64,000 bases of DNA from Sphingobium vermicomposti (GTDB taxonomy: Bacteria > Pseudomonadota > Alphaproteobacteria > Sphingomonadales > Sphingomonadaceae): NCBI RefSeq assembly GCF_011762025.1, contig NZ_JAASQR010000003.1:558001-622000 (forward strand), in the 5' to 3' direction. Made by a program: the position numbers and the translations under genes. This document shows, piece by piece, positions 37,607-46,975 of this stretch. The first letter of the stretch is position 1; each line of letters begins with the position of its first letter. The notes under the pieces are model-generated. The model was not told where the DNA came from. It searched no databases and was given only the letters and a program-made list of their open reading frames with translations.

Positions 37607-38668
37607 ATGACTGTCAACATGAAGAACTGGCAGGAATTGAAGAAGCCCAACAGCCTTGAGATCAAGGTTTCGGGCGACGGCAGGCGGAAGGCGACTTTTG
37701 TCGCTGAACCTTTGGAGCGCGGCTTTGGCCTGACGCTCGGCAATGCGCTGCGCCGTGTTCTTCTATCCTCGCTCCAGGGCGCGGCGGTCACCTCGATCAA
37801 GATCGAGAACGTCCTGCATGAATTTTCCTCACTCGCCGGCGTGCGTGAAGATGTGACGGACATCGTCCTGAACATCAAGCAGGTCGCGCTGAAGATGGAA
37901 GGCGACGGGCCAAAGCGTTTGCAGCTGAGCGCTACCGGTCCCGGCGAAGTGAAGGCTGGCGACATCACCACCGTGGGCGACATCGAAGTGATGAACCCCG
38001 ACCTGGTGATCTGCCACCTTGACCAGGGCGCGATTTTGAACATGGAACTGACCGCTGACATCGGCAAGGGCTATGTCCCCGCCGTTGCCAACCGTCCGGC
38101 GGACGCTCCCATCGGCCTCATTCCGATCGATGCGCTTTACTCGCCGGTCCGCCAGGTCGCCTATAAGGTCGACAATACCCGCGTCGGCCAGGAACTGGAT
38201 TATGACAAGCTGTCGCTGACCATCGAAACCGATGGCACCGTCACGCCGGAAGACGCGGTGGCTTTTGCTGCCCGTATCCTGCAGGACCAGCTGCAGCTGT
38301 TCGTCCACTTCGAAGACGCCCTGCCCGTGGCCGCTCCTGCCGCTGGCACCTCTGCGGCTGCTGCCGCCGAGGGCGAGAGCGACACGAACCAGATCAACCG
38401 CTACCTGCTCAAGAAGGTGGACGAGCTGGAACTGTCCGTTCGCAGCGCCAACTGCCTCAAGAACGACAACATCATCTATATCGGCGACCTGGTTCAAAAG
38501 ACCGAAGCCGAGATGCTGCGCACTCCCAATTTCGGTCGCAAGTCGCTGAACGAGATCAAGGAAGTGCTGTCGTCCATGGGCCTGCGCCTGGGCATGGACA
38601 TCCCCGGCTGGCCGCCGGAAAATATCGAGGAAATGGCCAAGAAGCTCGAACAAGAGCTGCTGGGCTGA
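37607..38668 (+). CDS. rpoA: RNA polymerase subunit alpha
   Basis: A 353-residue protein. The N-terminal assembly domain includes [23 protein letters not shown] linker at about 240-262 is Ala/Glu-rich. The C-terminal domain (about 265-335) has R-S-A-N-C-L-K, which carries the DNA-contacting Arg, and [10 protein letters not shown]. It dimerises to nucleate polymerase assembly and contacts UP elements and activators. Slightly longer than E. coli RpoA (329). Confidence 0.98.
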   Translation: MTVNMKNWQELKKPNSLEIKVSGDGRRKATFVAEPLERGFGLTLGNALRRVLLSSLQGAAVTSIKIENVLHEFSSLAGVREDVTDIVLNIKQVALKMEGDGPKRLQLSATGPGEVKAGDITTVGDIEVMNPDLVICHLDQGAILNMELTADIGKGYVPAVANRPADAPIGLIPIDALYSPVRQVAYKVDNTRVGQELDYDKLSLTIETDGTVTPEDAVAFAARILQDQLQLFVHFEDALPVAAPAAGTSAAAAAEGESDTNQINRYLLKKVDELELSVRSANCLKNDNIIYIGDLVQKTEAEMLRTPNFGRKSLNEIKEVLSSMGLRLGMDIPGWPPENIEEMAKKLEQELLG

Positions 38669-38674
38669 TCCCCG

Positions 38675-38737
38675 CCCTCTCTCCCGCGCAAGCTGGAGAG
38701 AGGGGGTGCCGGACCCTGGAGGTTTTTTGCTCCAGGG
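38675..38737 (+). other. Two tandem hairpins between rpoA and rplQ
   Basis: First stem: CCCTCTCTCC/GGAGAGAGGG (38675-38704). Second stem: CCCTGGAG/CTCCAGGG (38714-38737), with a T-rich loop. They occupy the 176-base gap between rpoA and rplQ. Neither has a T-run after it, so partial attenuation or transcript processing is more likely than full termination. Confidence 0.55.
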
Positions 38738-38844
38738 ACGGTGTGAACTTTGCCTGTTTTTTGGGCAGGGGAATGGCGGCACCCCTGATTGCCGCCGGAT
38801 CTGGGCTACCTCACACGGGCCCTTAGCGAACGAAGGAAGAAGAC

Positions 38845-39270
38845 ATGCGTCATAAGGTTGGTCATCGTAAGCTGCAGCGCGCCTCCGGGCATCGTAACTC
38901 GCTGCTCCGCAACCTCGCAGCCTCGCTCATCAAGCATGAGCAGATCCTGACCACCACGCCCAAGGCGAAGGAACTGCGTCCCTACGTCGAAAAGCTGATC
39001 ACCCTCGCCAAGAAGGGTGGCCTGTCGAACCGTCGTCTGGCCCATGCCCGCCTGCAGGACGATACCCAGCTGACCAAGCTGTTCGAAGTCCTGGCTGAGC
39101 GCTATGCTGGCCGCGACGGTGGCTACACCCGCGTGATCAAGGCCGGTTTCCGCGCATCGGACGCCGCTCCGATCGCGATCATCGAACTGGTCGACCGCGA
39201 CATCGATGCCAAGGGCAAGGATTCCGGCCCGGTTCAGACCGCAGACGCGGACGAGCTGGAAGACGCCTGA
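38845..39270 (+). CDS. rplQ: 50S ribosomal protein L17 (bL17)
   Basis: A 141-residue protein starting [24 protein letters not shown]. It has the family signature [18 protein letters not shown] and [11 protein letters not shown]. It ends with an acidic tail. L17 lies near the exit tunnel. It is the last gene of the alpha operon and is followed by a strong terminator. Confidence 0.97.
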   Translation: MRHKVGHRKLQRASGHRNSLLRNLAASLIKHEQILTTTPKAKELRPYVEKLITLAKKGGLSNRRLAHARLQDDTQLTKLFEVLAERYAGRDGGYTRVIKAGFRASDAAPIAIIELVDRDIDAKGKDSGPVQTADADELEDA

Positions 39271-39311
39271 TCGGCTAAGCCGCCTTTTCCCAAAGGCGAA
39301 AGACATTATAG

Positions 39312-39353
39312 GAAAGGCTGCGCTTCCATCATGGAACCGCAGCCTTTCTTGTT
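39312..39353 (+). terminator. Intrinsic terminator of the alpha operon
   Basis: GAAAGGCTGCG and CGCAGCCTTTC form an 11-base perfect stem, with a second inner stem TTCCA/TGGAA. It is followed by TTGTTT. It lies 42 bases past the rplQ stop. Confidence 0.85.
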
Positions 39354-39490
39354 TGGCGTTTGGCCAGCCTGCCATTGCAAAGGCCGAAACCAGCACGAAA
39401 ATCCCTCTTTCCTGCCCTCCGGTTCAATCCGCCATTTCCCCCCACCGGCAAAATGCTCTAGGCGGCGACGCGATCAGGAGTTTCTGCCGC

Positions 39491-40744
39491 ATGCCCCCTT
39501 CGCCCTCCCCCCACCGTTCAGCCGCGATGGCCTTCATCCTGGTGACAGCGTTGCTCGACGTCATGTCGATGGGCATCGTCATCCCGGTCCTGCCTCAGCT
39601 CATTGAGGAACTCGCGGGATCGACCAGCGCGATCGGTTTGTGGAATGGCCTGTTCGTGGCGATGTGGGCAGCGATGCAATTTCTATGTTCGCCCATCATC
39701 GGGTCCCTCTCCGACCGTTTCGGACGACGGCCAGTGATCCTGATTTCGATAGCAGGACTTGCGCTCGATTTTCTGCTGATGGCGCTCGCGCCCAGTCTGT
39801 GGTGGTTGGCCATAGGGCGGATATTAGGCGGGATAACATCATCCAGCTTTACATCGACCTTCGCCTATATGGCTGACGTCACCCCGCCCGAAAGAAGGGC
39901 GCGCGGCTACGGGTTAATCGGGGCGGCATTCAGCGGCGGGTTCGTTGCCGGCCCGCTATTGGGCGGGGTCCTGGGCGAAATCTCTCTGCGCGCGCCCTTC
40001 TGGGTCGCGGCGGCACTGTCGGGAACGGCATTTCTCTACGGCCTTTTCGTGCTGCCGGAATCACTCGCACCGGCCAAGCGCATGGCGTTTTCCTGGCGAC
40101 GGGCCAGTCCGTTCGGCGCGCTGCGGCTGCTGCGGTCACACCCCGAACTGTCGAGTCTGGCTGGCGTGAACTTCCTGCTGCATTTCGGCCATCATCTATT
40201 TTCCGCTGTGTTCGTTCTCTACGCCGGTGATCGCTATGGCTGGGGACCGGGGCAAGTGGGCGCTGTACTGGCCCTGGTTGGTGCGATGGACATGAGCGTG
40301 CAGGGCCTGCTGGTCGGCCCGGTGGTAAAGCGGCTGGGCGACCGTCGGACGATGGTGATCGGCCTGACCTTTGGTGCGGTCGGCCTCGCAGCGATGGGCC
40401 TAGCGCCCAATGGCTGGCTGTTCGTCGTGGCGATGCTTCCCAGTGCGCTATGGGGTCTTGCCATGCCGACCATCCAATCGTTGATGACGAGGCGCGTGTC
40501 GGAATCCGAACAGGGCCAGTTACAGGGCGCGAACAATAGCGTCGGGTCGATCGCGGGGATCATGTCGCCGCTATTCTTTGGCGCGGTCTATTCGGCTTCG
40601 GTGGGTGAAAGCCCGATACTGCCCTTCATCGGCAGCGCCTTCCTGATGGCGGCAGCGGTGCTGGCCGCCGGAGCGGTGCTGGGATGGACGAGCGGGCGGC
40701 GTCGGGATCCGCCTTTGCTGGACAAGGACGGTGCCACACACTAA
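39491..40744 (+). CDS. MFS transporter, TetA-like (DHA1) family
   Basis: A 417-residue, 12-helix major facilitator protein. Motif A is clear after helix 2 (G-S-L-S-D-R-F-G-R-R-P-V-I). The N-terminal D-V-M-S-M-G-I-V-I-P-V-L-P matches the tetracycline-exporter-like branch, and the antiporter motif C region reads G-L-I-G-A-A-F-S-G-G-F-V-A-G-P-L-L-G-G. It is likely a proton-driven drug or metabolite exporter; the substrate cannot be assigned. ATG at 39491 is chosen, with AGGAG about ten bases upstream. It is not part of the alpha operon, since a terminator intervenes. Confidence 0.9.
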   Translation: MPPSPSPHRSAAMAFILVTALLDVMSMGIVIPVLPQLIEELAGSTSAIGLWNGLFVAMWAAMQFLCSPIIGSLSDRFGRRPVILISIAGLALDFLLMALAPSLWWLAIGRILGGITSSSFTSTFAYMADVTPPERRARGYGLIGAAFSGGFVAGPLLGGVLGEISLRAPFWVAAALSGTAFLYGLFVLPESLAPAKRMAFSWRRASPFGALRLLRSHPELSSLAGVNFLLHFGHHLFSAVFVLYAGDRYGWGPGQVGAVLALVGAMDMSVQGLLVGPVVKRLGDRRTMVIGLTFGAVGLAAMGLAPNGWLFVVAMLPSALWGLAMPTIQSLMTRRVSESEQGQLQGANNSVGSIAGIMSPLFFGAVYSASVGESPILPFIGSAFLMAAAVLAAGAVLGWTSGRRRDPPLLDKDGATH

Positions 40745-40786
40745 CCGCGCCACATTCCATTCTCTCCGGCTTATAGAGGCGATTCG

Positions 40787-42346
40787 ATGACGCTGCCCCT
40801 TCAGGATTCCATCCTTATCGTGGATTTCGGCAGCCAGGTGACGCAGCTGATCGCGCGGCGCGTGCGTGAAGCGGGCGTCTATTCCGAAATCGCGCCGTTC
40901 AACAGCGCCGACGAGGCGTTCAAGCGGATGAAGCCCAAGGGCATCATCCTGTCGGGCGGCCCTTCGTCGGTCATGTGGGATGACAGCCCCCGCGCGCCAC
41001 AGCATTTCTTCGACGCGGGCGTTCCCATCCTGGGCATCTGCTACGGCCAGCAGACGATGATGCAACAGCTGGGCGGCCAGGTGGAAGGCGGCGAAAGTGG
41101 CGAGTTCGGCCGCGCCTTTATCGAGGTGAAAAAGCGCTGCGCCCTGTTCGATGGCCTGTGGGCCGAAGGCGAGCGGCATCAGGTATGGATGAGCCATGGC
41201 GACAAGGTGACCCAGCTCGCGCCCGGATTTGAAGTCGTCGCGGTGAGCGAGGGCGCACCCTTCGCCATGACCGCCAACGAGGAAAAGCGCTTTTACGCCA
41301 CGCAATTCCATCCCGAGGTCGTGCACACGCCCGACGGCGGCAAGCTGATCGCCAATTTCGCCCGCCATGTCTGCGGCTTGAAAGGCGACTGGACCATGGC
41401 CGAGTTCCGCGCGACCAAGATCGCCGAGATTCGTCAGCAGGTGGGTGACGGCAGGGTGATCTGCGGCCTGTCTGGCGGCGTCGATAGCGCGGTGGCCGCC
41501 GTGCTGATCCATGAAGCGATCGGCGAACAACTGACCTGCGTCTTTGTCGATCATGGCCTGATGCGCAGCGGAGAGGCCGAGCAGGTCGTTTCCCTGTTCC
41601 GGGGCAGCTATAATATCCCGCTAGTCCATGTGAACGCCGAAACGCTGTTCATGAAGGGGCTGGAGGGCGTCACCGACCCCGAGGCCAAACGCAAATTCAT
41701 CGGCAAGACCTTCATCGACGTGTTCGAGGATGAGGCGAAGAAGATCGGCGGCGCAGCCTTCCTGGCGCAGGGCACGCTTTATCCCGACGTGATCGAAAGC
41801 GTGAGCTTCACCGGCGGGCCTTCGGTGACGATCAAGAGCCATCACAATGTCGGCGGCCTGCCTGAGCGGATGAACATGAAGCTGGTCGAGCCGCTGCGGG
41901 AACTGTTCAAGGACGAAGTCCGCGAACTGGGCCGTGAGCTGGGCCTGCCCGACGTCTTCGTCGGCCGCCACCCCTTCCCCGGCCCCGGCCTGGCAATCCG
42001 CATCCCCGGCGAGGTGAACAAGGAGCGTTGCGACATTCTCCGCAAGGCCGATGCCGTCTATCTGGAGGAAATCCGCAACGCCGGGCTGTACGACGCGATC
42101 TGGCAGGCGTTTGCAGTGCTGCTGCCGGTGCGCACGGTCGGCGTGATGGGCGACCATCGCACCTATGACAGCGTTTGCGCATTGCGGGCGGTCACATCGA
42201 CCGATGGCATGACAGCCGACATATATCCCTTCGACGCGGCCTTCCTGAGCCGCGTGGCAACCCGCATCATCAATGAGGTCAAGGGCATCAACCGCGTCGT
42301 CTACGACTATACGTCCAAGCCGCCCGGCACGATCGAGTGGGAATGA
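40787..42346 (+). CDS. guaA: GMP synthase (glutamine-hydrolysing)
   Basis: A 519-residue enzyme converting XMP to GMP with glutamine and ATP. The class I amidotransferase domain has the nucleophile Cys85 in G-I-C-Y-G-Q-Q and H-P-E-V near residue 175. The ATP-pyrophosphatase domain has S-G-G-V-D-S at 229-234. The C-terminal dimerisation domain ends K-P-P-G-T-I-E-W-E, the usual terminus. It stands alone, 42 bases after the MFS gene. Confidence 0.98.
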   Translation: MTLPLQDSILIVDFGSQVTQLIARRVREAGVYSEIAPFNSADEAFKRMKPKGIILSGGPSSVMWDDSPRAPQHFFDAGVPILGICYGQQTMMQQLGGQVEGGESGEFGRAFIEVKKRCALFDGLWAEGERHQVWMSHGDKVTQLAPGFEVVAVSEGAPFAMTANEEKRFYATQFHPEVVHTPDGGKLIANFARHVCGLKGDWTMAEFRATKIAEIRQQVGDGRVICGLSGGVDSAVAAVLIHEAIGEQLTCVFVDHGLMRSGEAEQVVSLFRGSYNIPLVHVNAETLFMKGLEGVTDPEAKRKFIGKTFIDVFEDEAKKIGGAAFLAQGTLYPDVIESVSFTGGPSVTIKSHHNVGGLPERMNMKLVEPLRELFKDEVRELGRELGLPDVFVGRHPFPGPGLAIRIPGEVNKERCDILRKADAVYLEEIRNAGLYDAIWQAFAVLLPVRTVGVMGDHRTYDSVCALRAVTSTDGMTADIYPFDAAFLSRVATRIINEVKGINRVVYDYTSKPPGTIEWE

Positions 42347-42427
42347 TGCGGGCCTGATTGGCGCACAAGGGTTGCGGCGGCAGCGGCTGGCCGCTAGGTT
42401 CCCCTTTCGTTCCATGAAGGGGATCAT

Positions 42428-43858
42428 ATGGACAGCCTTGTCGCCCTGCTGATAGTTGCAGCCTTGCTCGCGGGCCTTGGTGCCGGGTGGCTGCTGCGGG
42501 GGAAAGCCGTCGCCGCTACCGGCGCGGAAAAGATGGAGCTGGCGGCAAAGCTGGACGGCGCCATGGCACAACGCAATGCGGCGTTGCAGGAACTGGTGGT
42601 AGCGCAGGATCGCGCAGCGCAGGCGGCGGAACTCGCGCGGCGGCTGGAAGAAGAGCGAGCGGCGCGTGAAGCGGCGGCGCGCGACCTGGCAGCGCTGCGG
42701 TCCGATACCCAGGCGCGCGCCGAAGCGTTCGAGGCGCAGATCGTTGCGTTGAAGGATGCCAAGGAACAGCTTTCAGCGCAGTTCAGCGAAATTGGCGGCA
42801 AGTTGCTGCAACAGGCGCAGAGCCATTTCCTGGAGCGCGCGGACCAGCGGCTGGCGCAGGCGCATGAGAAAAGCGAAGCGCAGCTCAAACAACTGCTGCA
42901 TCCGGTCAATGAGACCATCCAGCGCTATGACCTGAAAATCACGCAGATCGAACAGCAGCGGACCGAAGCCTATGGCATCCTGCGCGGCGAGATCGAATCC
43001 ATGCGGACCGGTCAGGAAGCGGTGCGTGCCGAGGCGCAGCGGCTGGTGGATTCGCTGCGACACGCTCCCAAAGCGCGGGGGCGCTGGGGGGAGCAGCAGT
43101 TGCGCAACGTGCTGGAAACCTGTGGCCTATCGGAGCATGTCGATTTTCGGACCGAGGTGAGCGTCGAGGGCGAGGATGGACGGTTGCGGCCTGACGCGAT
43201 CCTTCGCGTACCGGGAGGCCGATCACTGGTCATAGACGCCAAGGTGTCGCTCAATGCCTATCAGGATGCCTATGGGGCTGAAGGTGAAGATGAGCGCAAC
43301 CGGCTGCTAACGGCCCATGCCAACGCCATGCGGGCGCATGTCGATACGTTGGGACGGAAAAGCTATGCCGACCAATTTGATGAAGCGCCCGACTATGTGA
43401 TCATGTTCGTGCCGGGAGAACATTTCCTGTCCGCCGCACTGGAGCATGACCCGCGACTATGGGATCACGCCTTTGCCAAGCGGGTATTGCTGGCCACGCC
43501 GACCAATTTGATCGCGATCGCGCGGACAGTCGCGGCGGTATGGCGTCAGGAAAAAATGGCGGACGAAGCGAAGCGCATCGGTGCGTTGGGCAAGGAGCTT
43601 TATGAACGGCTGTCGGGTGCGGCGACTTCGCTCCGAAAGCTGGGCAACAGGCTCACCGGCGCAGTGGGCGACTATAATGCCTTTGTCGGCAGTTTCGAGA
43701 GCCGGGTGCTGGTGACCGGGCGCAAGCTGCGCGACCTCAACATCGAAACCGGCGGCAAGGAATTGGAACAGCTGGAGCCGGTCGACGCGCTGGTGCGCGA
43801 ACCCGCCTCTCCCGAAGCCCTGCGGTCGCTGGACGCCCTCCCCAGCATCGCAGAGTAA
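42428..43858 (+). CDS. rmuC: DNA recombination protein RmuC
   Basis: A 476-residue protein. It has an N-terminal membrane helix (about 3-20), a long Ala/Glu/Gln-rich coiled coil (about 35-150), then the RmuC nuclease-like domain. That domain includes G-R-W-G-E-Q-Q-L-R-N-V-L-E, D-A-K-V-S-L-N-A-Y and A-T-P-T-N-L-I-A-I-A-R-T-V-A. RmuC limits rearrangements at inverted repeats. Full length for the family. Confidence 0.95.
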   Translation: MDSLVALLIVAALLAGLGAGWLLRGKAVAATGAEKMELAAKLDGAMAQRNAALQELVVAQDRAAQAAELARRLEEERAAREAAARDLAALRSDTQARAEAFEAQIVALKDAKEQLSAQFSEIGGKLLQQAQSHFLERADQRLAQAHEKSEAQLKQLLHPVNETIQRYDLKITQIEQQRTEAYGILRGEIESMRTGQEAVRAEAQRLVDSLRHAPKARGRWGEQQLRNVLETCGLSEHVDFRTEVSVEGEDGRLRPDAILRVPGGRSLVIDAKVSLNAYQDAYGAEGEDERNRLLTAHANAMRAHVDTLGRKSYADQFDEAPDYVIMFVPGEHFLSAALEHDPRLWDHAFAKRVLLATPTNLIAIARTVAAVWRQEKMADEAKRIGALGKELYERLSGAATSLRKLGNRLTGAVGDYNAFVGSFESRVLVTGRKLRDLNIETGGKELEQLEPVDALVREPASPEALRSLDALPSIAE

Positions 43859-43973
43859 CCGATAGCGAAAATATAGGCTGAAGAAGTGAAGTCACAGGTT
43901 AATAGTTAGCCAGCTATAAGATCTATTCCAGCTTCAGATTGCACGATGCGCATCCTGGTGGCATGGGCAGGCG

Positions 43974-44609
43974 ATGGCACGCATCGGCCTATTGGGCGGC
44001 TCCTTCAATCCAGCACATGGCGGCCATCGCGCCATTTCATTGTTCGCGGCCAAGGCGCTTCGCCTGGATGAGGTGTGGTGGCTCGTTTCTCCCGGCAATC
44101 CGTTGAAACGCTCAATAGGCATGGCACCGCTGACCGCGAGGTTGCAACATGCCAAGAAAATCGCGCGCGGCACCCCTATTCGACCCACAGCGATCGAACG
44201 CACTCTCGGCACGCGTTATACCACCGATTCGCTGCGCCGCTTGTCCGCACGCCATCCGCGCCATCGCTTCATCTGGTTGATGGGGGCCGATAATCTGGCG
44301 CAATTCGCCCAGTGGAAGGATTGGCGGGGCATTGCGCGACGAATGCCCATTGCGGTCATCGCCCGACCGCCCTATGATAGAGCAGCCCATGGCTCTGTGG
44401 CCATGGCCTGGCTGCGGCGTTTCGTCCGGCCCGCGCGCCAGAGTGCAGACTGGACGGAGTGGAGACCGCCGGCGCTTGTGCTTTTGCGCTTTCGCCCTGA
44501 TCCAAGATCGGCGACCCTGTTACGGCAGGCAGACCCTCTCTGGCATCGTGAATATGAATATGAACATGCACGTGTGCGCGACCCGCTCACGCGCCGGCTG
44601 ATTGTCTAG
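43974..44609 (+). CDS. nadD: Nicotinate-nucleotide adenylyltransferase
   Basis: A 211-residue enzyme that makes deamido-NAD from nicotinate mononucleotide and ATP. The nucleotidyltransferase motif G-G-S-F-N-P-A-H-G-G-H is at about residues 8-18, and W-L-M-G-A-D-N-L appears mid-protein. The usual C-terminal S-S-T-x-I-R motif is not obvious; the protein ends R-D-P-L-T-R-R-L-I-V. ATG at 43974 has only a weak ribosome site. It heads the nadD-rsfS-rlmH-envC-ctpA cluster. Confidence 0.93.
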   Translation: MARIGLLGGSFNPAHGGHRAISLFAAKALRLDEVWWLVSPGNPLKRSIGMAPLTARLQHAKKIARGTPIRPTAIERTLGTRYTTDSLRRLSARHPRHRFIWLMGADNLAQFAQWKDWRGIARRMPIAVIARPPYDRAAHGSVAMAWLRRFVRPARQSADWTEWRPPALVLLRFRPDPRSATLLRQADPLWHREYEYEHARVRDPLTRRLIV

Positions 44610-44621
44610 AATGGAGCCTCT

Positions 44622-45011
44622 TTGACCAGAACCCAGCCCGCCAACGACACGGCGCATGACGCCGGCAGCGTTGCCGCCCTGCACGCCCTAGTCCTTCAGT
44701 CGCTTGACGACGACCAGGCGCAGGAAACCATCTCCATCCCCCTTGAAGGCAAAAGCAGCATCGCCGACCATATGGTGATTGCGAGCGGCCGTTCGTCGCG
44801 GCAGGTCGCGTCCATGGCGCAGAAACTGGCCGAACGGATCAAGCAAACCACCGGCCGTTCCGCGCGGGTCGAAGGCTTGCCGGTCGCAGACTGGGTGCTG
44901 ATCGATGCCGGGGACGTCATCGTTCACCTGTTCCGGCCGGAAGTGCGCAGCTTCTACAATCTGGAACGGATGTGGGGCTTTGTCGATGCGCCGGTGGCAG
45001 GCACAGCCTGA
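44622..45011 (+). CDS. rsfS: Ribosomal silencing factor RsfS
   Basis: A 129-residue protein with the RsfS/Iojap pattern: I-A-D-H-M-V-I-A-S-G-R-S-S-R-Q-V, then V-E-G-L-x-x-A-D-W-V-L-I-D-A-G-D-V-I-V-H-L-F and R-x-F-Y-N-L-E-R-M-W. It binds L14 and blocks subunit joining under starvation. The start is TTG at 44622, eight bases after GGAG. The nearby ATG at 44611 is in a frame that closes after four codons. Confidence 0.95.
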   Translation: MTRTQPANDTAHDAGSVAALHALVLQSLDDDQAQETISIPLEGKSSIADHMVIASGRSSRQVASMAQKLAERIKQTTGRSARVEGLPVADWVLIDAGDVIVHLFRPEVRSFYNLERMWGFVDAPVAGTA

Positions 45012-45056
45012 ACGCACGGTTCGACAATCGCCGCGTGAGAAACTAGGGAGCGAGAT

Positions 45057-45479
45057 ATGCTCCTCCACATTATCGCGCGCGGCAAGATTGGGCGGTCCGC
45101 CGAAGCCGAACTGGTCGACCGCTATGTGAAGCGGCTGACCATGCCGCACAAGATCACGGAACTGCCCGACCGCGGCGGGAAGCTGCCGCCCGCACCGGCT
45201 GGCACGATCACCGTGATGCTCGACGAAAAGGGCCAGCAACTCGGCTCCATGGATTTCGCCCACCGGATCGAAGGATGGCGGGACACCGGAACGCGTGAGT
45301 GCCGTTTCCTGATTGGCGCGGCGGACGGCTTTGGCGATGCCGAGCGCGCCAACGCAGACCTGCTGATCGCATTCGGGCCGATGACATGGCCCCACATGAT
45401 GGCGCGGGCCATGCTGGCGGAGCAGCTCTGGCGTGCCTGTTCGATCCTTGCGGGCCACCCCTATCACCGGGAAGGGTGA
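45057..45479 (+). CDS. rlmH: 23S rRNA pseudouridine-1915 N3-methyltransferase RlmH
   Basis: A 140-residue SPOUT-class methyltransferase. It starts MLLHIIARGKIGRS and has the knot region F-L-I-G-A-A-D-G-F-G and the C-terminal signature M-T-W-P-H-M-M-A-R-A-M-L-A-E-Q-L-W-R-A, ending H-P-Y-H-R-E. It modifies helix 69 of the 50S subunit. It follows rsfS by 45 bases. Confidence 0.97.
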   Translation: MLLHIIARGKIGRSAEAELVDRYVKRLTMPHKITELPDRGGKLPPAPAGTITVMLDEKGQQLGSMDFAHRIEGWRDTGTRECRFLIGAADGFGDAERANADLLIAFGPMTWPHMMARAMLAEQLWRACSILAGHPYHREG

Positions 45480-45589
45480 AGTATGGCTCCGGGTTAGGCG
45501 GTCACCCTCTTGCCCCTGCTCGACATGCGGGTGGGTTTGCGCCTAGACCTCTTCCTGCCTCCGCACGGGGGCGGCATCCGGGGGAAAGA

Positions 45590-46825
45590 TTGAGACGATC
45601 GGCGATCATCGCGGCGTTGCTGGCCGCCGCAGCGGGCGTTGCGGGGACGACGGGCCTGATCGCGGCACAGAGGCCGGGGATCATCATTGAAGGCACCGGA
45701 CGGACCAGCCTGCAGCAGGAGCAAGGCGCGCTGAAAGCGGCGCGATTGCAATCCGAACAAGCACGCGAGAGATCCGAACGGCTGGAACAACAGGCTGCCG
45801 CCGCACGAAATGAGGCCGAACAGGCACGCCGCAGCGCCGCCGCCATGGCCGCCCGCATCCAGCAGGCCGAAGCGGACATCCAGGCGGCCCAGGCACGCAT
45901 CGCCATCATCTCCCGGCTGCAACGCGCCCAGGCCGAACGGCTGGCGGCGAAGCAGGCGCCCGTCGTTCGGCTGACCGCCGCGCTGCAGATGATCGCGCGC
46001 CGCCCGCTCGCGCTTGCGCTGGTGCAGCCCGGAACGATTAGCGACGCCGTCCACATGCGCGCCGTTCTGGGCCAGGTTCTGCCGGTGATCCAGCAACGCA
46101 CAGCAGGGCTACGCGCCGAACTGGAACGCAGCCGGGCCCTGCGCGACACGGCGGAGCAGGCGGCAGGGGCGCTGGCGCAAAGCCGCGCCGACCTGCGCGA
46201 CCGGCAGGCTGCGCTGCGGGCGCTGGAAACGCGCAAGCGGCTGGCGGAAAAGGACTATCAGTCGAGCGCGGGGCTGGAGAGCGACCGCGCCCTGGCGCTG
46301 GGCGAACGTGCGCGCGATATCGTCGACCTGATGGACCGCATCGAAGCAGCGGGGGATTTGCGGGAAGAATTGGCGCAGTTGCCGGGGCCGACATTGCGAC
46401 CGGCCCAGCCCCATCTGGCCCTAACCACCGTTTCCGCGCGGGAACGGATCGCAGGCGGCCCGCCAGCCTATCGCATGCCGGTCATGGGCCAGTTGGTGAC
46501 GGGCATGGGGGAACTGTCGGAAAGCGGGGTGCGCTCTCGCGGCCTCACCATCGTAACCCAGGCGGGGGCGCTGGCCGTCGCGCCGTCCGCCGGTCGTGTC
46601 GCCTTCGCAGGCCCGTATCGCGGCTATGGGCAGATCGCGATTATCGACCATGGCGGCGGATGGACAAGCCTGATCACGGGACTGCTGCGGCTGAGCGTCA
46701 CCGTCGGCGACACATTGCGGCAAGGCGATCCGATCGGCAATGCCGGGCCCGGACGGCCCAGCATCATGGTGGAACTGCGACGCAACGGCAGACCGGTGGA
46801 TATCGTGCCGCTGGTGAGCGGTTAG
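45590..46825 (+). CDS. EnvC-like murein hydrolase activator (degenerate M23 domain)
   Basis: About 411 residues. An N-terminal hydrophobic segment (about 5-24) acts as signal or anchor. A long Ala/Gln/Arg coiled coil (about 40-290) follows, then a C-terminal LytM/M23 domain (about 310-411). The zinc ligands of active M23 enzymes are missing: the first HxxxD is absent and the final H-x-H-F-E is replaced by S-I-M-V-E-L-R. It should therefore be an amidase activator, like EnvC. TTG at 45590 follows GGGGGAAAGA. It is immediately upstream of ctpA. Confidence 0.9.
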   Translation: MRRSAIIAALLAAAAGVAGTTGLIAAQRPGIIIEGTGRTSLQQEQGALKAARLQSEQARERSERLEQQAAAARNEAEQARRSAAAMAARIQQAEADIQAAQARIAIISRLQRAQAERLAAKQAPVVRLTAALQMIARRPLALALVQPGTISDAVHMRAVLGQVLPVIQQRTAGLRAELERSRALRDTAEQAAGALAQSRADLRDRQAALRALETRKRLAEKDYQSSAGLESDRALALGERARDIVDLMDRIEAAGDLREELAQLPGPTLRPAQPHLALTTVSARERIAGGPPAYRMPVMGQLVTGMGELSESGVRSRGLTIVTQAGALAVAPSAGRVAFAGPYRGYGQIAIIDHGGGWTSLITGLLRLSVTVGDTLRQGDPIGNAGPGRPSIMVELRRNGRPVDIVPLVSG

Positions 46826-46975
46826 CGGTATCATCCCTTACCCAGCCGCCCAATGCATGACTGCTCACCAAGGGGCGGCTTCAACCGGGCCGACGAAAAA
46901 ATGCGACCATCGCTTTTTGCGTCCATTCATAAACACGCTTATATTGACCGCCAAATGCCAGGACTCAGGACAGCA

